Below the pieces are notes generated by a model, which had not been told where the DNA came from, ran no database searches, and saw only the letters and a list, made by a program, of their open reading frames with translations. The translations under genes were made by a program, and so were the position numbers. Positions 34,164 to 43,255 of a stretch of DNA of 64,000 bases are shown piece by piece. This DNA is from a bacterium (GTDB lineage: Bacteria > Hinthialibacterota > Hinthialibacteria > OLB16). The stretch is from assembly GCA_022072055.1 (NCBI GenBank), contig JAJVIK010000017.1:124001-188000 (forward strand), read 5' to 3'. Positions within the stretch are counted from its first letter, which is position 1, and the number at the start of each line of letters is the position of its first letter.

Positions 34164-34223
34164 GGACCTCCTAGCTGGTGGAGGACAAATCTCATACAAA
34201 TGTCGTCGAAAATCAAGGCGCAA

Positions 34224-34252
34224 TTGCTTTCGGGGGCGCGCTCCTCTAGCAT
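34224..34252 (+). promoter_or_regulatory. Candidate promoter for radical SAM gene
   Basis: TTGCTT (34224-34229), 17 bases, TAGCAT (34247-34252). Predicted start near 34259, 32 nt before the ATG at 34291. The same TTGCTT hexamer is used in the promoter at 55516. Confidence 0.4.
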
Positions 34253-34290
34253 AAGGGCGCACACGGCGAGAGCCGCCTCACACGAAAACC

Positions 34291-35721
34291 ATGCGCGTCC
34301 TGTTCCTCAATCCTCCCCTTCCCGATGGGGACATCTACATGAAAGAGCTCGGCCGCTGTGGGCGACGGAGCGTAGGGGGGGAGACCTGGCCGCAAACCGG
34401 GCTGTCGTATTTGGCCGCGGTGGTTCTCGCGGAGGGACATGAGGCCGCGATTGTGGATGGGATGGCCGAGGGGCTCACCCAGGCCCAGACCGAGGCGCGC
34501 ATCGGCGCCTGGAAACCGGACTGGGTGATCGCCGGAACCACCACCCCGACCTTCCGTCAGGATGCGGCCTATCTGAAGGGCTTGAAGGCTCGTCACGGCT
34601 ACACCATCGGCTTTACCGGAACCCATGTCACCGCGCTGCCGAAGGAGTCCCTGACCGAGGCGGAAGCCGATTTTGTGCTGGTGGCCGAGGCCGAGCTCAC
34701 CATCCGGCGGTTGCTCTCCCGTCCCCGCTCGGAGTGGAGCGAGGTCCCGGGAGCGTGCGTCAATGTCGCGGGGGAAGCGGTCTTGGGGCCGCCCACCGAG
34801 CTGGTCAAGAACCTGGATGACCTGCCCTACCCGGCCCGTCACCTCACTCCTTACCAGCTCTACAAGATGCCGTTCAGCCGAGGGGAGCCGTTCGCCACGG
34901 TCATCCCCTCGCGCGGGTGCCCGTACCCTTGCACCTTCTGTCGCGCGGGGACCGTGTGGGGCACCGGAATCCGCACCCGCTCGGTGGACAACCTGCTCGG
35001 CGAGCTGCTCCAGATGCGCGAGAAGCTCGGAATCAACTTCTTCGCCTTCATGACCGACACCTTCACCCTGCGGCGCTCGTGGGTCAAACAGGTGATGCAG
35101 GGGATGCGCCCGCACGGTTTCCGCTGGGTGTGCAATTCGCGCGTGGACACCATCGATTATGATTTGGCCCGCGAGATGAAGGCCTCCGGGTGCGAGCTGA
35201 TTTCGTTTGGGGTGGAATCCGGGAACCAGAGGATTCTTGAAAGCTCCAAAAAGGGGATCACCCTCGATCAGATCCGCGAGGGGATCGCGGCCACCAAGCG
35301 CGCGGGGATTCTCACCTTCGCCTATTTCATCATCGGGTTGCCGGGGGAGACCGAGGAGACCATTGAGGACACGATCCGCTTCGCCCGGGAGCTGGATCCC
35401 GACTACTGCAATTTCCATGTGGCGACCCCCTTCCCTGGGACCGAGTTGTATGAGCAGGCCAAGAAGAACGGCTGGCTGGTCCATGAGGACTGGGAACGGT
35501 ATGAAGAGATGGGATCGGCGGTGATGCGGACCTCGCTGCTATCGCCGGAGGCGGCCATGCAGGCGCAACGGCGCGCCACACGGAGTGTTTATCTGCGTCC
35601 CAAGCGCATCCTCAAGGAGCTGGGCCGTCTCCGCTCGTGGGGGGACCTTCGTCTCCGGGCGGGCGCGGCGCTGCGTCTCTTGGGGGTGACCCAACCCAAA
35701 TCGACCACGTTGGTGGACTAG
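34291..35721 (+). CDS. B12-binding-domain radical SAM protein
   Basis: 476 aa. Residues 1-140 are a cobalamin-binding-like Rossmann domain (MRVLFLNPPLPDGDIYMKEL, TTTPTFRQDAAYLKGLKARH) without the usual DxHxxG triad. The radical SAM cluster Cys residues are C210, C214 and C217 in SRGCPYPCTFC. YFIIGLPGETEETIEDTIRF is the typical barrel motif, and FHVATPFPGTELYEQA follows. Relatives methylate or remodel lipids, hopanoids or natural products. No partner genes here tell the substrate. Full length. Confidence 0.92.
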   Translation: MRVLFLNPPLPDGDIYMKELGRCGRRSVGGETWPQTGLSYLAAVVLAEGHEAAIVDGMAEGLTQAQTEARIGAWKPDWVIAGTTTPTFRQDAAYLKGLKARHGYTIGFTGTHVTALPKESLTEAEADFVLVAEAELTIRRLLSRPRSEWSEVPGACVNVAGEAVLGPPTELVKNLDDLPYPARHLTPYQLYKMPFSRGEPFATVIPSRGCPYPCTFCRAGTVWGTGIRTRSVDNLLGELLQMREKLGINFFAFMTDTFTLRRSWVKQVMQGMRPHGFRWVCNSRVDTIDYDLAREMKASGCELISFGVESGNQRILESSKKGITLDQIREGIAATKRAGILTFAYFIIGLPGETEETIEDTIRFARELDPDYCNFHVATPFPGTELYEQAKKNGWLVHEDWERYEEMGSAVMRTSLLSPEAAMQAQRRATRSVYLRPKRILKELGRLRSWGDLRLRAGAALRLLGVTQPKSTTLVD

Positions 35722-35806
35722 CTTCCGGGGTCGGCACGCCTGTCCGACTGATTTCGTTTGGCCTACGCTCCCATGGAATCATCGAAGGAAGGAGTTGTCG
35801 CGCGCG

Positions 35807-37030
35807 ATGGAGCCGGTCGGACTTGCGCTGGCGCTGGCGTTTGGATTCTGTCTTGGATTCGGAGCGGCTTGGCTTCTGCGAATCTTGCATGCCCGCGCGG
35901 GGCGGGAGCTGGCCGAGGAGCTCTTCCGGGAGAGCGAGGAGCGCCGACGAGCCCAGGTGGAAAGTGTCCTTAGCGAGCTGAAGGCGACCTTTGGGAATCT
36001 CTCGCTGGATGCCCTCTCGCGCTCCACCGAGGAGTTTCTGAAGCTCGCGCACGAGCGTTTCGAGGGGCAGCGGGCCGCCACGGGGCGTGAGCTCGAGACC
36101 AAGAAGGAGCTCATCGACCAACAGCTCGAGCGCATGCGTTCCGAGCTGGAGAATGTCGGCAAATTGGTCAAGGAGCTCGAGAAGGACCGTGAGGCCAAGT
36201 TCGGCAAGCTCACCCAGCAGCTTTCTCATTCGGTGGAGCAGACCGCCGGGCTGATCGCCACGACCAACGCCCTACGCGAGGCGCTCGCAAGCACCCGGGC
36301 GCGCGGGCAATGGGGCGAGCGCATGGCTGAGGATGTGCTGCGCGCGGCGGGGTTCCAGGAGGCGGTGAACTACTTCAAGCAGCAGACCATTCCCGGCGCG
36401 GGCCGTCGCCCCGATTTCACCTTCCCGCTTCCCAAGGGCCTCAAGCTCCACATGGATGTCAAATTCCCGCTGGAGAACTACATCCGCTACCTGGAATCCC
36501 CCTCGGAAGCCGACCGGAAGGGGTTTCGCGACCAGTTCCTCAAGGATGTCCGCAGGCAGATCAAGGAGGTCAGCGGGCGCGATTATATCAATCCGGAGGA
36601 CAACACGGTCGATTGCGTGCTGCTGTTCATTCCCAACGAACCGCTGTACGCCTTCATCCACGAGAATGATCCGAGCATCCTGGATGAAGGACTGCGCAGC
36701 CATGTGATTTTCTGTTCGCCGCTGACCCTTTTCGCGATCCTCGCGGTGATCCGTCAGGCGGTGGAGAGCTTCGCGCTGGAGCAGACTTCCAACCAGATCC
36801 TGTCCCTGCTTGGGGCGTTCAAGAAGCAGTGGTTGGAGTTTGTGAAGAAACTGGAGACCATGGGCAAACGGATCGAGGATGCGCGCAAGGAGTATGAAGC
36901 CCTGGTGACCACAAGGCGCCGTCAGCTGGAGCGGCCCCTGGACAAGCTCGATGCCCTGCGAGTGGACAAGGGGCTGGAGAGCGCGGAGGCTGAAGCGCTG
37001 GAGATCGAATCCGTGGTCGAGGACTCTTAA
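35807..37030 (+). CDS. rmuC: DNA recombination protein RmuC homologue
   Basis: 407 aa from the ATG at 35807. N-terminal membrane anchor (LALALAFGFCLGFGAAWLLR), then a coiled coil, then the RmuC nuclease-like core: ARGQWGERMAEDVLRAAGFQ, RPDFTFPLPKGLKLHMDVKF, FIPNEPLYAFIHENDP and HVIFCSPLTLFAILAVIRQA. RmuC limits inversions at short inverted repeats and may act against foreign DNA. It is 85 nt after the radical SAM gene on the same strand. Confidence 0.95.
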   Translation: MEPVGLALALAFGFCLGFGAAWLLRILHARAGRELAEELFRESEERRRAQVESVLSELKATFGNLSLDALSRSTEEFLKLAHERFEGQRAATGRELETKKELIDQQLERMRSELENVGKLVKELEKDREAKFGKLTQQLSHSVEQTAGLIATTNALREALASTRARGQWGERMAEDVLRAAGFQEAVNYFKQQTIPGAGRRPDFTFPLPKGLKLHMDVKFPLENYIRYLESPSEADRKGFRDQFLKDVRRQIKEVSGRDYINPEDNTVDCVLLFIPNEPLYAFIHENDPSILDEGLRSHVIFCSPLTLFAILAVIRQAVESFALEQTSNQILSLLGAFKKQWLEFVKKLETMGKRIEDARKEYEALVTTRRRQLERPLDKLDALRVDKGLESAEAEALEIESVVEDS

Positions 37031-37048
37031 ACCGGGCCATTCCGATTA

Positions 37049-37077
37049 TTGACAGCCATTCTGCCCTCCCATAAGGT
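37049..37077 (+). promoter_or_regulatory. Candidate promoter for S55 protease operon
   Basis: Perfect TTGACA (37049-37054), 17 bases, TAAGGT (37072-37077). The start codon at 37084 is only six bases after the -10, so the mRNA would be nearly leaderless. Alternatively AAGG inside the -10 is the ribosome binding site of a longer transcript. Confidence 0.4.
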
Positions 37078-37083
37078 AACGAC

Positions 37084-39126
37084 ATGATCCGATCTGTACC
37101 CCCTTTATTCACCTCGGGAACAACCCAGACCCTCGCGAAAAACCGCACCCTTGCCCGCCCCGTCCTGAGTGGCGTGTGCGGGCTTGCGCTGATCCTGGCG
37201 TGTCCCGCCTTTTCCGGCGCGGAGAAGGTCCCCTCGCCCCGATTTGACCCGGCCAAGTTCTGGCGCTCCGCCGATCTCAAGGAGGGCATGACCGGATATG
37301 GGCTGACTGTTTTTCAAGGGGTCCAGATCGAGAAATTCGAGATTCAGGTCCTGGGCGTGCTGAGGAACGAATACTCCGAAACCGACTTGGTTCTGGCCAA
37401 ATGCTCCGGCGGCCCTTTGGCCAAGACCGGGGTGATCGCCGGGATGAGCGGCAGCCCGATCTACATCGACAACAAGTTGGTGGGAGCGCTGGCCTACGCT
37501 TGGCCGTACTCGACCGAGGCCATCGCGGGGATCACTCCGATTGAAAACATGCTCCCGGTGATGGACTACCCGGCCTCGGAGCGCGCGCCGAGCGCCACCC
37601 TGGGCGGTGGGTCGCTTGGGGCGTCGGCCTCTCCGGAGACCAACTCCACTCCCGCCGACTGGTCCGAACGGTTCGCCTCCTTTGTGCGGAAAGATTACCT
37701 CGGGGCGCTTAGCGGAGCCTCGGTGAAAGCCTCCCATCCGGAAGGCGCGCGGGTTCTTCGCCCCGATGAGGTCTGGACCGAGTGGTGGAGTGAGCCGCTC
37801 GGCGGCCCGCTCCGGATCGGATCGCTGGGGGGTTGGAGTCCGCTGACAATCCCGCTTTCGATGAGCGGCGCGCCCGGGATGGTGAGCGAGCGGCTTTCGG
37901 GGTGGCTTGCGCCGATGGGCTTTGCCCCGGTGGTGGGGGGGGCGCCGGGCGCCGAGGCGGGGATTCAGGCCAAACTCGAGCCGGGCGCGGCCCTGGGGGT
38001 GGCGATGGTCACCGGGGATTTGAACCTGACCGGTATCGGCACGGTCACTTACACGGATGGGGATCGGGTGATCGGATTCGGCCACCCGATGTTCATGGAT
38101 GGTCCCACCGACCTCCCGCTCACCACCGCCTACATCAACACAATCCTCCCCTCCAGCCGTCTTTCCACCAAGGTCGGGGGGTTTATCGACATCGTGGGCG
38201 CCCTCGAACAGGACCGTCAACCGGCGGTGGGCGGGCTGATCGGGGGAAAGCCGGCGACTGTCCCGTTCAACGTGCGCATCTGGAACCCCGCGGCCGGGAT
38301 CGACCGCCAGTTCCACTATGAGCTCGCGCACCACCGTTTCTTCACCTCGCGGTTTGGGATGCTGTGCGTGCTGGATGCCTTTGATGTGTCCGCGCGTTCG
38401 TTCAGGGACTCCACGGCCAACTACACACTGAGCGTGAAACTGAAGGGGCTCCCCGAGGTGGTGGTCCGGGATGAGGTTTCCTCCGCGATGGGCAACTCCT
38501 TCGACCTGGCCATGACCCTTTCGGCGGTGCTCGATCTACTCCTTCGGAATCCCTATAAGACGGTGCAGGTGGAGAGCATCCGCCTGGAGGTCGAAGTCGT
38601 GGACCTTCTTCGACAGGGAACCCTTGAATGGGTGCGGGTGGACAATCCGGATGTGCGCCCCGGCGACACCCTCCAGGTCAGCGTGGGGATCCAGCCCTTC
38701 CTTGGGGAGCTCCAGGTGGTCCGTCATTCCCTCAAGCTCCCCAAGGAGATGGAGTCCGGCATGCATCAGCTGGTGGTCACAGACGCTCAGGGGTACATCT
38801 TCGAGCTGCTCGGACGCAATCCCGACCGTTACCGCAGCCGCGGGCTGGAGCACATGATCTCGCTGATGAACGAGGTCTATCGCAACGATCAGCTGTACTT
38901 CTCCCTTTCCTCGATTGCGCCGGGGGCCTCGTTCAACGGCAAGGAGATGCCGGACCTGCCGACCTCGGTCTTGCGGGTGATGGCGGACTCCTCGGAGCGT
39001 GGAACCGGGATGTTTGTGCTCCTGCAGCCCGTCGTGGAGAGCCGGATCGACTTTGACAACCCGCTTACCGGAAGATTTCCCATCCTGGTGAATGTCCAGC
39101 CCCGCCAGGACCGCCGCATCAACTAA
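37084..39126 (+). CDS. SpoIVB/S55-type serine peptidase domain protein
   Basis: 680 aa, exported: hydrophobic segment at 28-46 (SGVCGLALILACPAFSGA). Residues 66-160 hold LKEGMTGYGLTVFQGVQIEK and AGMSGSPIYIDNKLVGALAY, the S55 serine motif around 120-128. Near residue 325-340 TVTYTDGDRVIGFGHPMFMD supplies the His motif. This order (Ser motif before His motif) is opposite to sporulation SpoIVB but usual for the SpoIVB_S55 proteins of Acidobacteria and Deltaproteobacteria. The C-terminal 250 residues are beta-rich with a PGDTLQVSVG domain. Likely role is periplasmic proteolysis or signalling. Starts a four-gene envelope run. Confidence 0.85.
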   Translation: MIRSVPPLFTSGTTQTLAKNRTLARPVLSGVCGLALILACPAFSGAEKVPSPRFDPAKFWRSADLKEGMTGYGLTVFQGVQIEKFEIQVLGVLRNEYSETDLVLAKCSGGPLAKTGVIAGMSGSPIYIDNKLVGALAYAWPYSTEAIAGITPIENMLPVMDYPASERAPSATLGGGSLGASASPETNSTPADWSERFASFVRKDYLGALSGASVKASHPEGARVLRPDEVWTEWWSEPLGGPLRIGSLGGWSPLTIPLSMSGAPGMVSERLSGWLAPMGFAPVVGGAPGAEAGIQAKLEPGAALGVAMVTGDLNLTGIGTVTYTDGDRVIGFGHPMFMDGPTDLPLTTAYINTILPSSRLSTKVGGFIDIVGALEQDRQPAVGGLIGGKPATVPFNVRIWNPAAGIDRQFHYELAHHRFFTSRFGMLCVLDAFDVSARSFRDSTANYTLSVKLKGLPEVVVRDEVSSAMGNSFDLAMTLSAVLDLLLRNPYKTVQVESIRLEVEVVDLLRQGTLEWVRVDNPDVRPGDTLQVSVGIQPFLGELQVVRHSLKLPKEMESGMHQLVVTDAQGYIFELLGRNPDRYRSRGLEHMISLMNEVYRNDQLYFSLSSIAPGASFNGKEMPDLPTSVLRVMADSSERGTGMFVLLQPVVESRIDFDNPLTGRFPILVNVQPRQDRRIN

Positions 39127-39152
39127 GAACTCATTGAAATGGGGTGTTCTCG

Positions 39153-41318
39153 ATGAACCCATCTTGCGCCGCAACCGCTTTTCCTCAGCAGGGGGTCCGG
39201 AGGGCGGTCTTCGCCCTCTTGCTCGCCGGGCTGATGCTTCCCGGAGTCGCCTTCGCGGTCTCCCCCGAGTCCTGGCGGATCAGCTCCTACTCGGATTTCT
39301 CACAAGGCGAGAGCGAGCGAGTGTCGATTGTGAACCCGGGCGAGATTCGCCTGTCGCCCTCGCACCAAGTCTTCTCCGTGATCCGCGATCCCTCGGTGTG
39401 GAGCCTCGCGGAGTCGCCCGATGGGAGCACGTTGTATGTAGGCACCGGGAATTCCGCCAAGGTCTATAAGGTGGCGACCGGGGGATCCTCCGCAACCGCC
39501 GAGGCCAAGCTCTTCGCCGATCTCGACGGCAACGCGGTCTACACCCTGCTGCCGGGCAAGCAGGGGGAGCTTTACGCCGGGGTGTCCCCGGAGGGGAAGG
39601 TCTTCAAGATCGCCCCGGATGGTTCGGTCACATTGATCGGCGAGAGCGATGAGGACTACATCTGGGCGATGGTCTTCGATGCCACCGGGGACTTGATCCT
39701 GGCCACCGGCGGCAAGGGGCTGATCAAGAAGATGACCCTGGAGGGCAAGACCAAGACCCTGGTCAAGACCGAGGAGAAACACATCCTTTCGCTCGCGGCC
39801 GATCCCACGGGCAAGATTTACTTCGGAACCGCCCCCAACGGTTGGGTCGGGGTGCTGGAGAACCAGAAGGATTTCCGGGTGTTGCACGACTCCGAGCTCA
39901 GCGAGGTCAAGGCGCTCGCCCTCGACTCCGAGGGGAGCCTCTACGCCGGGATAATCCCCTCGCTTCAGGTTGAGCAGAAACGAGATGTCCCTCAGCCTCC
40001 CCAGGGCGGCGGGGGTCCGAAAACCGACAAGTCCTCGGAGCTGGTGAAGATTTCCCCGAATGGCCTGGCGCGCTCCCTCGGGAAAACCGCCAACGCCGCG
40101 ATCAATACCCTGAACGCCGGACCGTTCGGCATCCTGGTCGGGACCGGGGATGAAGGCAAACTCTTTCAGATCGGGTTCCGCGAGGACCTCGACCTGGTGG
40201 CCGACTTCGAGAAAAACGACCTGCTCGCGATTATTCCGCGCAAGGCCGGGGGACTCTGGATCGGCACGGGCAATCCGGGATCGGTGATCGCCTTCCCGAT
40301 GGGAACCAACAAGGGGGGGGTGTACGCCTCCAAGGCGCTGGATGCGGAAACTCCCAGCCAGTGGGGGCGGATGAGCTGGGTGGCCTCGATTCCCGAAGGG
40401 GTGACATTGGCCTTCGAGACCCGCTCGGGCAACACCAAGGAGCCGGATGACACCTGGAGCGATTGGTCGGAGCCGCTGAACGCGCCCGGCAAAGCGAGCA
40501 GCCCGGTGGCGCGTTTCCTCCAGTGGCGGGCCAAGTTCGGCGGCTCTCCGGACGGGAAATCGGCCACGGTGGAAGAGGTCGAGATCATCCACCAGAGCCT
40601 CAATCAACCGCCGCGGATCGAGTCGGTCCAGTTTGGAGATCAGTCCGCGACCAGCGGGAACGGCGGGGCCGCGGGCGCGCAAGCCGCCAAATCGGACAGC
40701 GCCGGGGCAAAGACCTCCTCCTCCAAGTCCGCGCAGAGCGAGGGCGGCTCGACCGCCGCCAATCCCAATCTGGTTCAGCTTTCCTGGCAGGCCACCGATC
40801 CGAACGGCGACACCCTGATCTATGACCTCCACTATCGCCGTGTCTCCGAGAATCTGTGGAAGGAGATCGAAACCGATCTCAAGACCGCCAAGCACCCTTG
40901 GAATGTCCTGGCGCTGCCGGATGGGGACTACGAGGTTCGCTTGATCGCCTCGGACCGGCTGGCCAACCCGCCCGATCAGGCCGCAAGCGACCGCTGGCGC
41001 TCGGAGCCGATCCGTGTGGACAAGACCGCTCCGGAAGTCGTGGAATGGCTCACCCCCACCGCCGGCGCGGGGACCTACGATGTCGAGGCGCGAGTGGTGG
41101 ATGCCACCTCGCGATTGGTGGGGGCCGAGGCGATCCTGGATGGGGATGAGGACAAGCCGATTCCGCTCGTGCCCAAGGATGGCATCGCCGACACGAACGA
41201 GGAAACCTACAAGATTCATGTCGAGGGGCTGGTCTCCGGCGAGCATTCGCTGGTGGTCCGCGCCAAGGATGAGAAAGGCAACATCGGCTCCGGGGCGCAC
41301 CGGTTCACCCTTCCATGA
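39153..41318 (+). CDS. Secreted beta-propeller protein with fibronectin-like C-terminus
   Basis: 721 aa from the ATG at 39153 (an in-frame GTG is at 39144). Signal peptide through LPGVAFA. Residues about 75-400 are seven-bladed-like repeats (WSLAESPDGSTLYVGTGNSA, VYTLLPGKQGELYAGVSPEG, ILSLAADPTGKIYFGTAPNG). A low-complexity Ala/Ser/Gly linker lies near 505-540. Then an Fn3/cadherin-like stretch (LSWQATDPNGDTLIYDLHYR) and a final beta domain. Binding or scaffold role outside the cytoplasm is inferred. Its stop overlaps the next start as ATGA. Confidence 0.85.
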   Translation: MNPSCAATAFPQQGVRRAVFALLLAGLMLPGVAFAVSPESWRISSYSDFSQGESERVSIVNPGEIRLSPSHQVFSVIRDPSVWSLAESPDGSTLYVGTGNSAKVYKVATGGSSATAEAKLFADLDGNAVYTLLPGKQGELYAGVSPEGKVFKIAPDGSVTLIGESDEDYIWAMVFDATGDLILATGGKGLIKKMTLEGKTKTLVKTEEKHILSLAADPTGKIYFGTAPNGWVGVLENQKDFRVLHDSELSEVKALALDSEGSLYAGIIPSLQVEQKRDVPQPPQGGGGPKTDKSSELVKISPNGLARSLGKTANAAINTLNAGPFGILVGTGDEGKLFQIGFREDLDLVADFEKNDLLAIIPRKAGGLWIGTGNPGSVIAFPMGTNKGGVYASKALDAETPSQWGRMSWVASIPEGVTLAFETRSGNTKEPDDTWSDWSEPLNAPGKASSPVARFLQWRAKFGGSPDGKSATVEEVEIIHQSLNQPPRIESVQFGDQSATSGNGGAAGAQAAKSDSAGAKTSSSKSAQSEGGSTAANPNLVQLSWQATDPNGDTLIYDLHYRRVSENLWKEIETDLKTAKHPWNVLALPDGDYEVRLIASDRLANPPDQAASDRWRSEPIRVDKTAPEVVEWLTPTAGAGTYDVEARVVDATSRLVGAEAILDGDEDKPIPLVPKDGIADTNEETYKIHVEGLVSGEHSLVVRAKDEKGNIGSGAHRFTLP

Positions 41319-41965
41319 ACGGATCCGAACAGGCCACTTCAGTTGAAATCTACGGACTCCCGGTCGGGCCGCTGGAGGTGAACTGTTACCTGGTGGTCGA
41401 TCCCGCCACGCGCAAGGCGCTGCTGGTCGATCCGGGGGCGCAGGCGGAGCGGATTTTCGAGTGGTGCGCGCTTCACCGCGCCGAGGTCCGTTTGATCCTC
41501 AACACCCACGGCCATGGCGACCACATCGGCGCGAACGGGCCTCTCAAGGAATGGTTCAATGTTCCCCTGGCGATTCATCCCGAGGACGCCGACTGCCTGC
41601 TCGACCCCTTCGTGAATCTGAGCGCGTATTTCGAGCCGGTGACCTCTCCTCCCGCGGACATTCTGCTCGAACCGGGATCGCAAGTGGATTGGGAGGGACC
41701 CCCGGTCGAGATTCTCCACACGCCGGGTCACAGCCCCGGCTCGGTGAGCTTTCATGGGGACGGTTGGGTCATTTCCGGAGATGTGCTCTTCCAAGGCTCG
41801 ATTGGGCGAACCGATTTCCCGCGCTGCGACCTGATCACCCTTCAGACCAGCATCCGGGAGCAGCTCCTGTCCCTGCCGGAAGAGACCGTGGTCTACCCCG
41901 GGCATGGCCCCTCGACCACCATCGGCCATGAGAAGCGGACCAACCCGTTTCTGCACCTCGGCTGA
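41315..41965 (+). CDS. MBL-fold hydrolase (glyoxalase II-like)
   Basis: 216 aa, no signal peptide. The metal-binding motif THGHGDHIG supplies H-x-H-x-D-H, and further ligands are in HTPGHSPGS, SGDVLFQGSIGRTD and YPGHGP. This is the hydroxyacylglutathione hydrolase-like branch that cleaves thioesters such as S-lactoylglutathione, though the substrate is not certain. Translation-coupled to the propeller gene (ATGA) and 26 nt ahead of the VKOR-DsbA gene. Confidence 0.93.
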   Translation: MNGSEQATSVEIYGLPVGPLEVNCYLVVDPATRKALLVDPGAQAERIFEWCALHRAEVRLILNTHGHGDHIGANGPLKEWFNVPLAIHPEDADCLLDPFVNLSAYFEPVTSPPADILLEPGSQVDWEGPPVEILHTPGHSPGSVSFHGDGWVISGDVLFQGSIGRTDFPRCDLITLQTSIREQLLSLPEETVVYPGHGPSTTIGHEKRTNPFLHLG

Positions 41966-41991
41966 GAATCCCACGCCCGCGTCCCGCCACC

Positions 41992-43224
41992 ATGATGAAG
42001 CGTAAGATCGGGCGACGAGCATTGTGGGTTGCCGCCGCGCTGGGGCTGCTTGGACTGGTTCTCGCGGTCGAATCTTACCGTCAGTTTCACAGCGCGCTCG
42101 CGGGGGAAGGAACCTGGTGCTCGTTCGGGGAGATCTCCAGCTGTGAAAAAGCCTTCCAGAGCGAGTATTCGACCCTTTTCGGCCGTCCCATCGCGCTCTA
42201 TGGCGGGGTGGCCTACTTCCTTGTGGCGGCCATTGCGCTGGTGGGCCTGCTCAATGGTGGGCCGTATGTGCTCGCCTCGCTGTTCCACCTCGCGCTGCTG
42301 TCCATCCCGCTGCTGATCGCCACGCTCTACTTCGGCTGGGCGCTTTTCTTCCAGGTCAAGACCTTGTGTGTCCTGTGTGTCACCGACTACCTCATCAACC
42401 TCGCCGCCATGGTGGTGGTGTGGCGCGCCTGCTGGAAGCTCCGCCCCCCTTACCTCTCCCTGCTGCGCTGGGACATCCGTTCGATGTTCGGCACCGCCAA
42501 GGATGCCGGTCGGACCCTTTTGATGGTGGTTCTGCTGGTAATCCTGGGATTCATGGTGGTTCGGGTGGAGCACTGGTATTACCTTTTCAAGCGCGGTTTC
42601 AATCAGGTCCTGTCGGGGGAGGTGGAACGTCTGGACACCCCCTGGGCCACTCGTTTCCCGACCAAGGGTCCCGAAAACGCCCCGATCCAGGTGGTCATGT
42701 TCGGGGATTATGAATGCCCCTTCTGCGGGATGATGAAATACACCTGGAACAAGGTCATGGAGGAATACCCGGACCTTGTTCGCTTCACCTCGGTGGCGCA
42801 TCCGATGAACTCGGACTGCAATCCGATGAGCGCCAACAATACGAATCACCCCTTCGCCTGCAAGGCCGCCCAGCTCGCCAAGTTCGTGCTCCAGAAGAAA
42901 GGCCCCGAGGCCTTCTGGAGGATCAGCGACAATCTGTATTGGGCCGGGCAGGGTTTCAGCGAGGAGGTGTTGGTGGGCTTCGGAATGCAAGAGGGCCTGG
43001 TGGAGGATGACTTCCATGAGATCTGGCGCCGGAGCAAGACCCAGGAGGGGCTGGAACTGGATTTCCGGATCGCCAAAGCCCTGGGCCTCGCGGGCCTCCC
43101 CGGAACCCTCCTGAATGGGATCTACATCCAGGGATATGTGGAGGAATGGGCGCTTTACAGGATGATCGATGCTGAGCTGGAACGTAAGGGCCTCTCTCGC
43201 AAGAGATTCCGGAAAAACGGCTAA
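41992..43224 (+). CDS. Vitamin K epoxide reductase (VKOR) fused to DsbA-like thioredoxin domain
   Basis: 410 aa. Residues 1-150 form the four-helix VKOR bundle: loop Cys43 and Cys51 (WCSFGEISSC) and active-site pair Cys126-Cys129 (CVLC). Another membrane helix at 176-192, then a periplasmic thioredoxin-fold domain from about 215 with CPFC at 242-245 and a late GLPGTLLNG. The fusion would pass electrons from substrate cysteines through DsbA and VKOR to quinone, forming disulfides in exported proteins. Such fusions replace DsbA/DsbB in several phyla. Downstream of exported proteins that may be its clients. Confidence 0.93.
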   Translation: MMKRKIGRRALWVAAALGLLGLVLAVESYRQFHSALAGEGTWCSFGEISSCEKAFQSEYSTLFGRPIALYGGVAYFLVAAIALVGLLNGGPYVLASLFHLALLSIPLLIATLYFGWALFFQVKTLCVLCVTDYLINLAAMVVVWRACWKLRPPYLSLLRWDIRSMFGTAKDAGRTLLMVVLLVILGFMVVRVEHWYYLFKRGFNQVLSGEVERLDTPWATRFPTKGPENAPIQVVMFGDYECPFCGMMKYTWNKVMEEYPDLVRFTSVAHPMNSDCNPMSANNTNHPFACKAAQLAKFVLQKKGPEAFWRISDNLYWAGQGFSEEVLVGFGMQEGLVEDDFHEIWRRSKTQEGLELDFRIAKALGLAGLPGTLLNGIYIQGYVEEWALYRMIDAELERKGLSRKRFRKNG

Positions 43225-43232
43225 CAACGCCG

Positions 43233-43250
43233 GGCGCGAGTGATCGCGCC
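43233..43250. terminator. Bidirectional terminator-like hairpin
   Basis: GGCGCGA-GTGA-TCGCGCC, 7-bp stem with a GNRA loop, followed on the plus strand by TTTCC. It lies in the 31-nt gap between the convergent VKOR-DsbA and GH16-like genes. Confidence 0.5.
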
Positions 43251-43255
43251 TTTCC

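Noticed and set aside
37084-39126. Circularly permuted SpoIVB-type protease as a novelty
   Set aside because: The Ser-before-His order is, as far as I know, the ordinary architecture of SpoIVB_S55 proteins outside spore formers, so it is described but not claimed as new.
39300-41300. 666-codon minus-strand frame opposite the propeller gene
   Set aside because: Shadow frame; composition is biased (Gly, Arg, Leu, Asp) and there is no signal or domain, while the plus-strand protein has a signal peptide and regular repeats.
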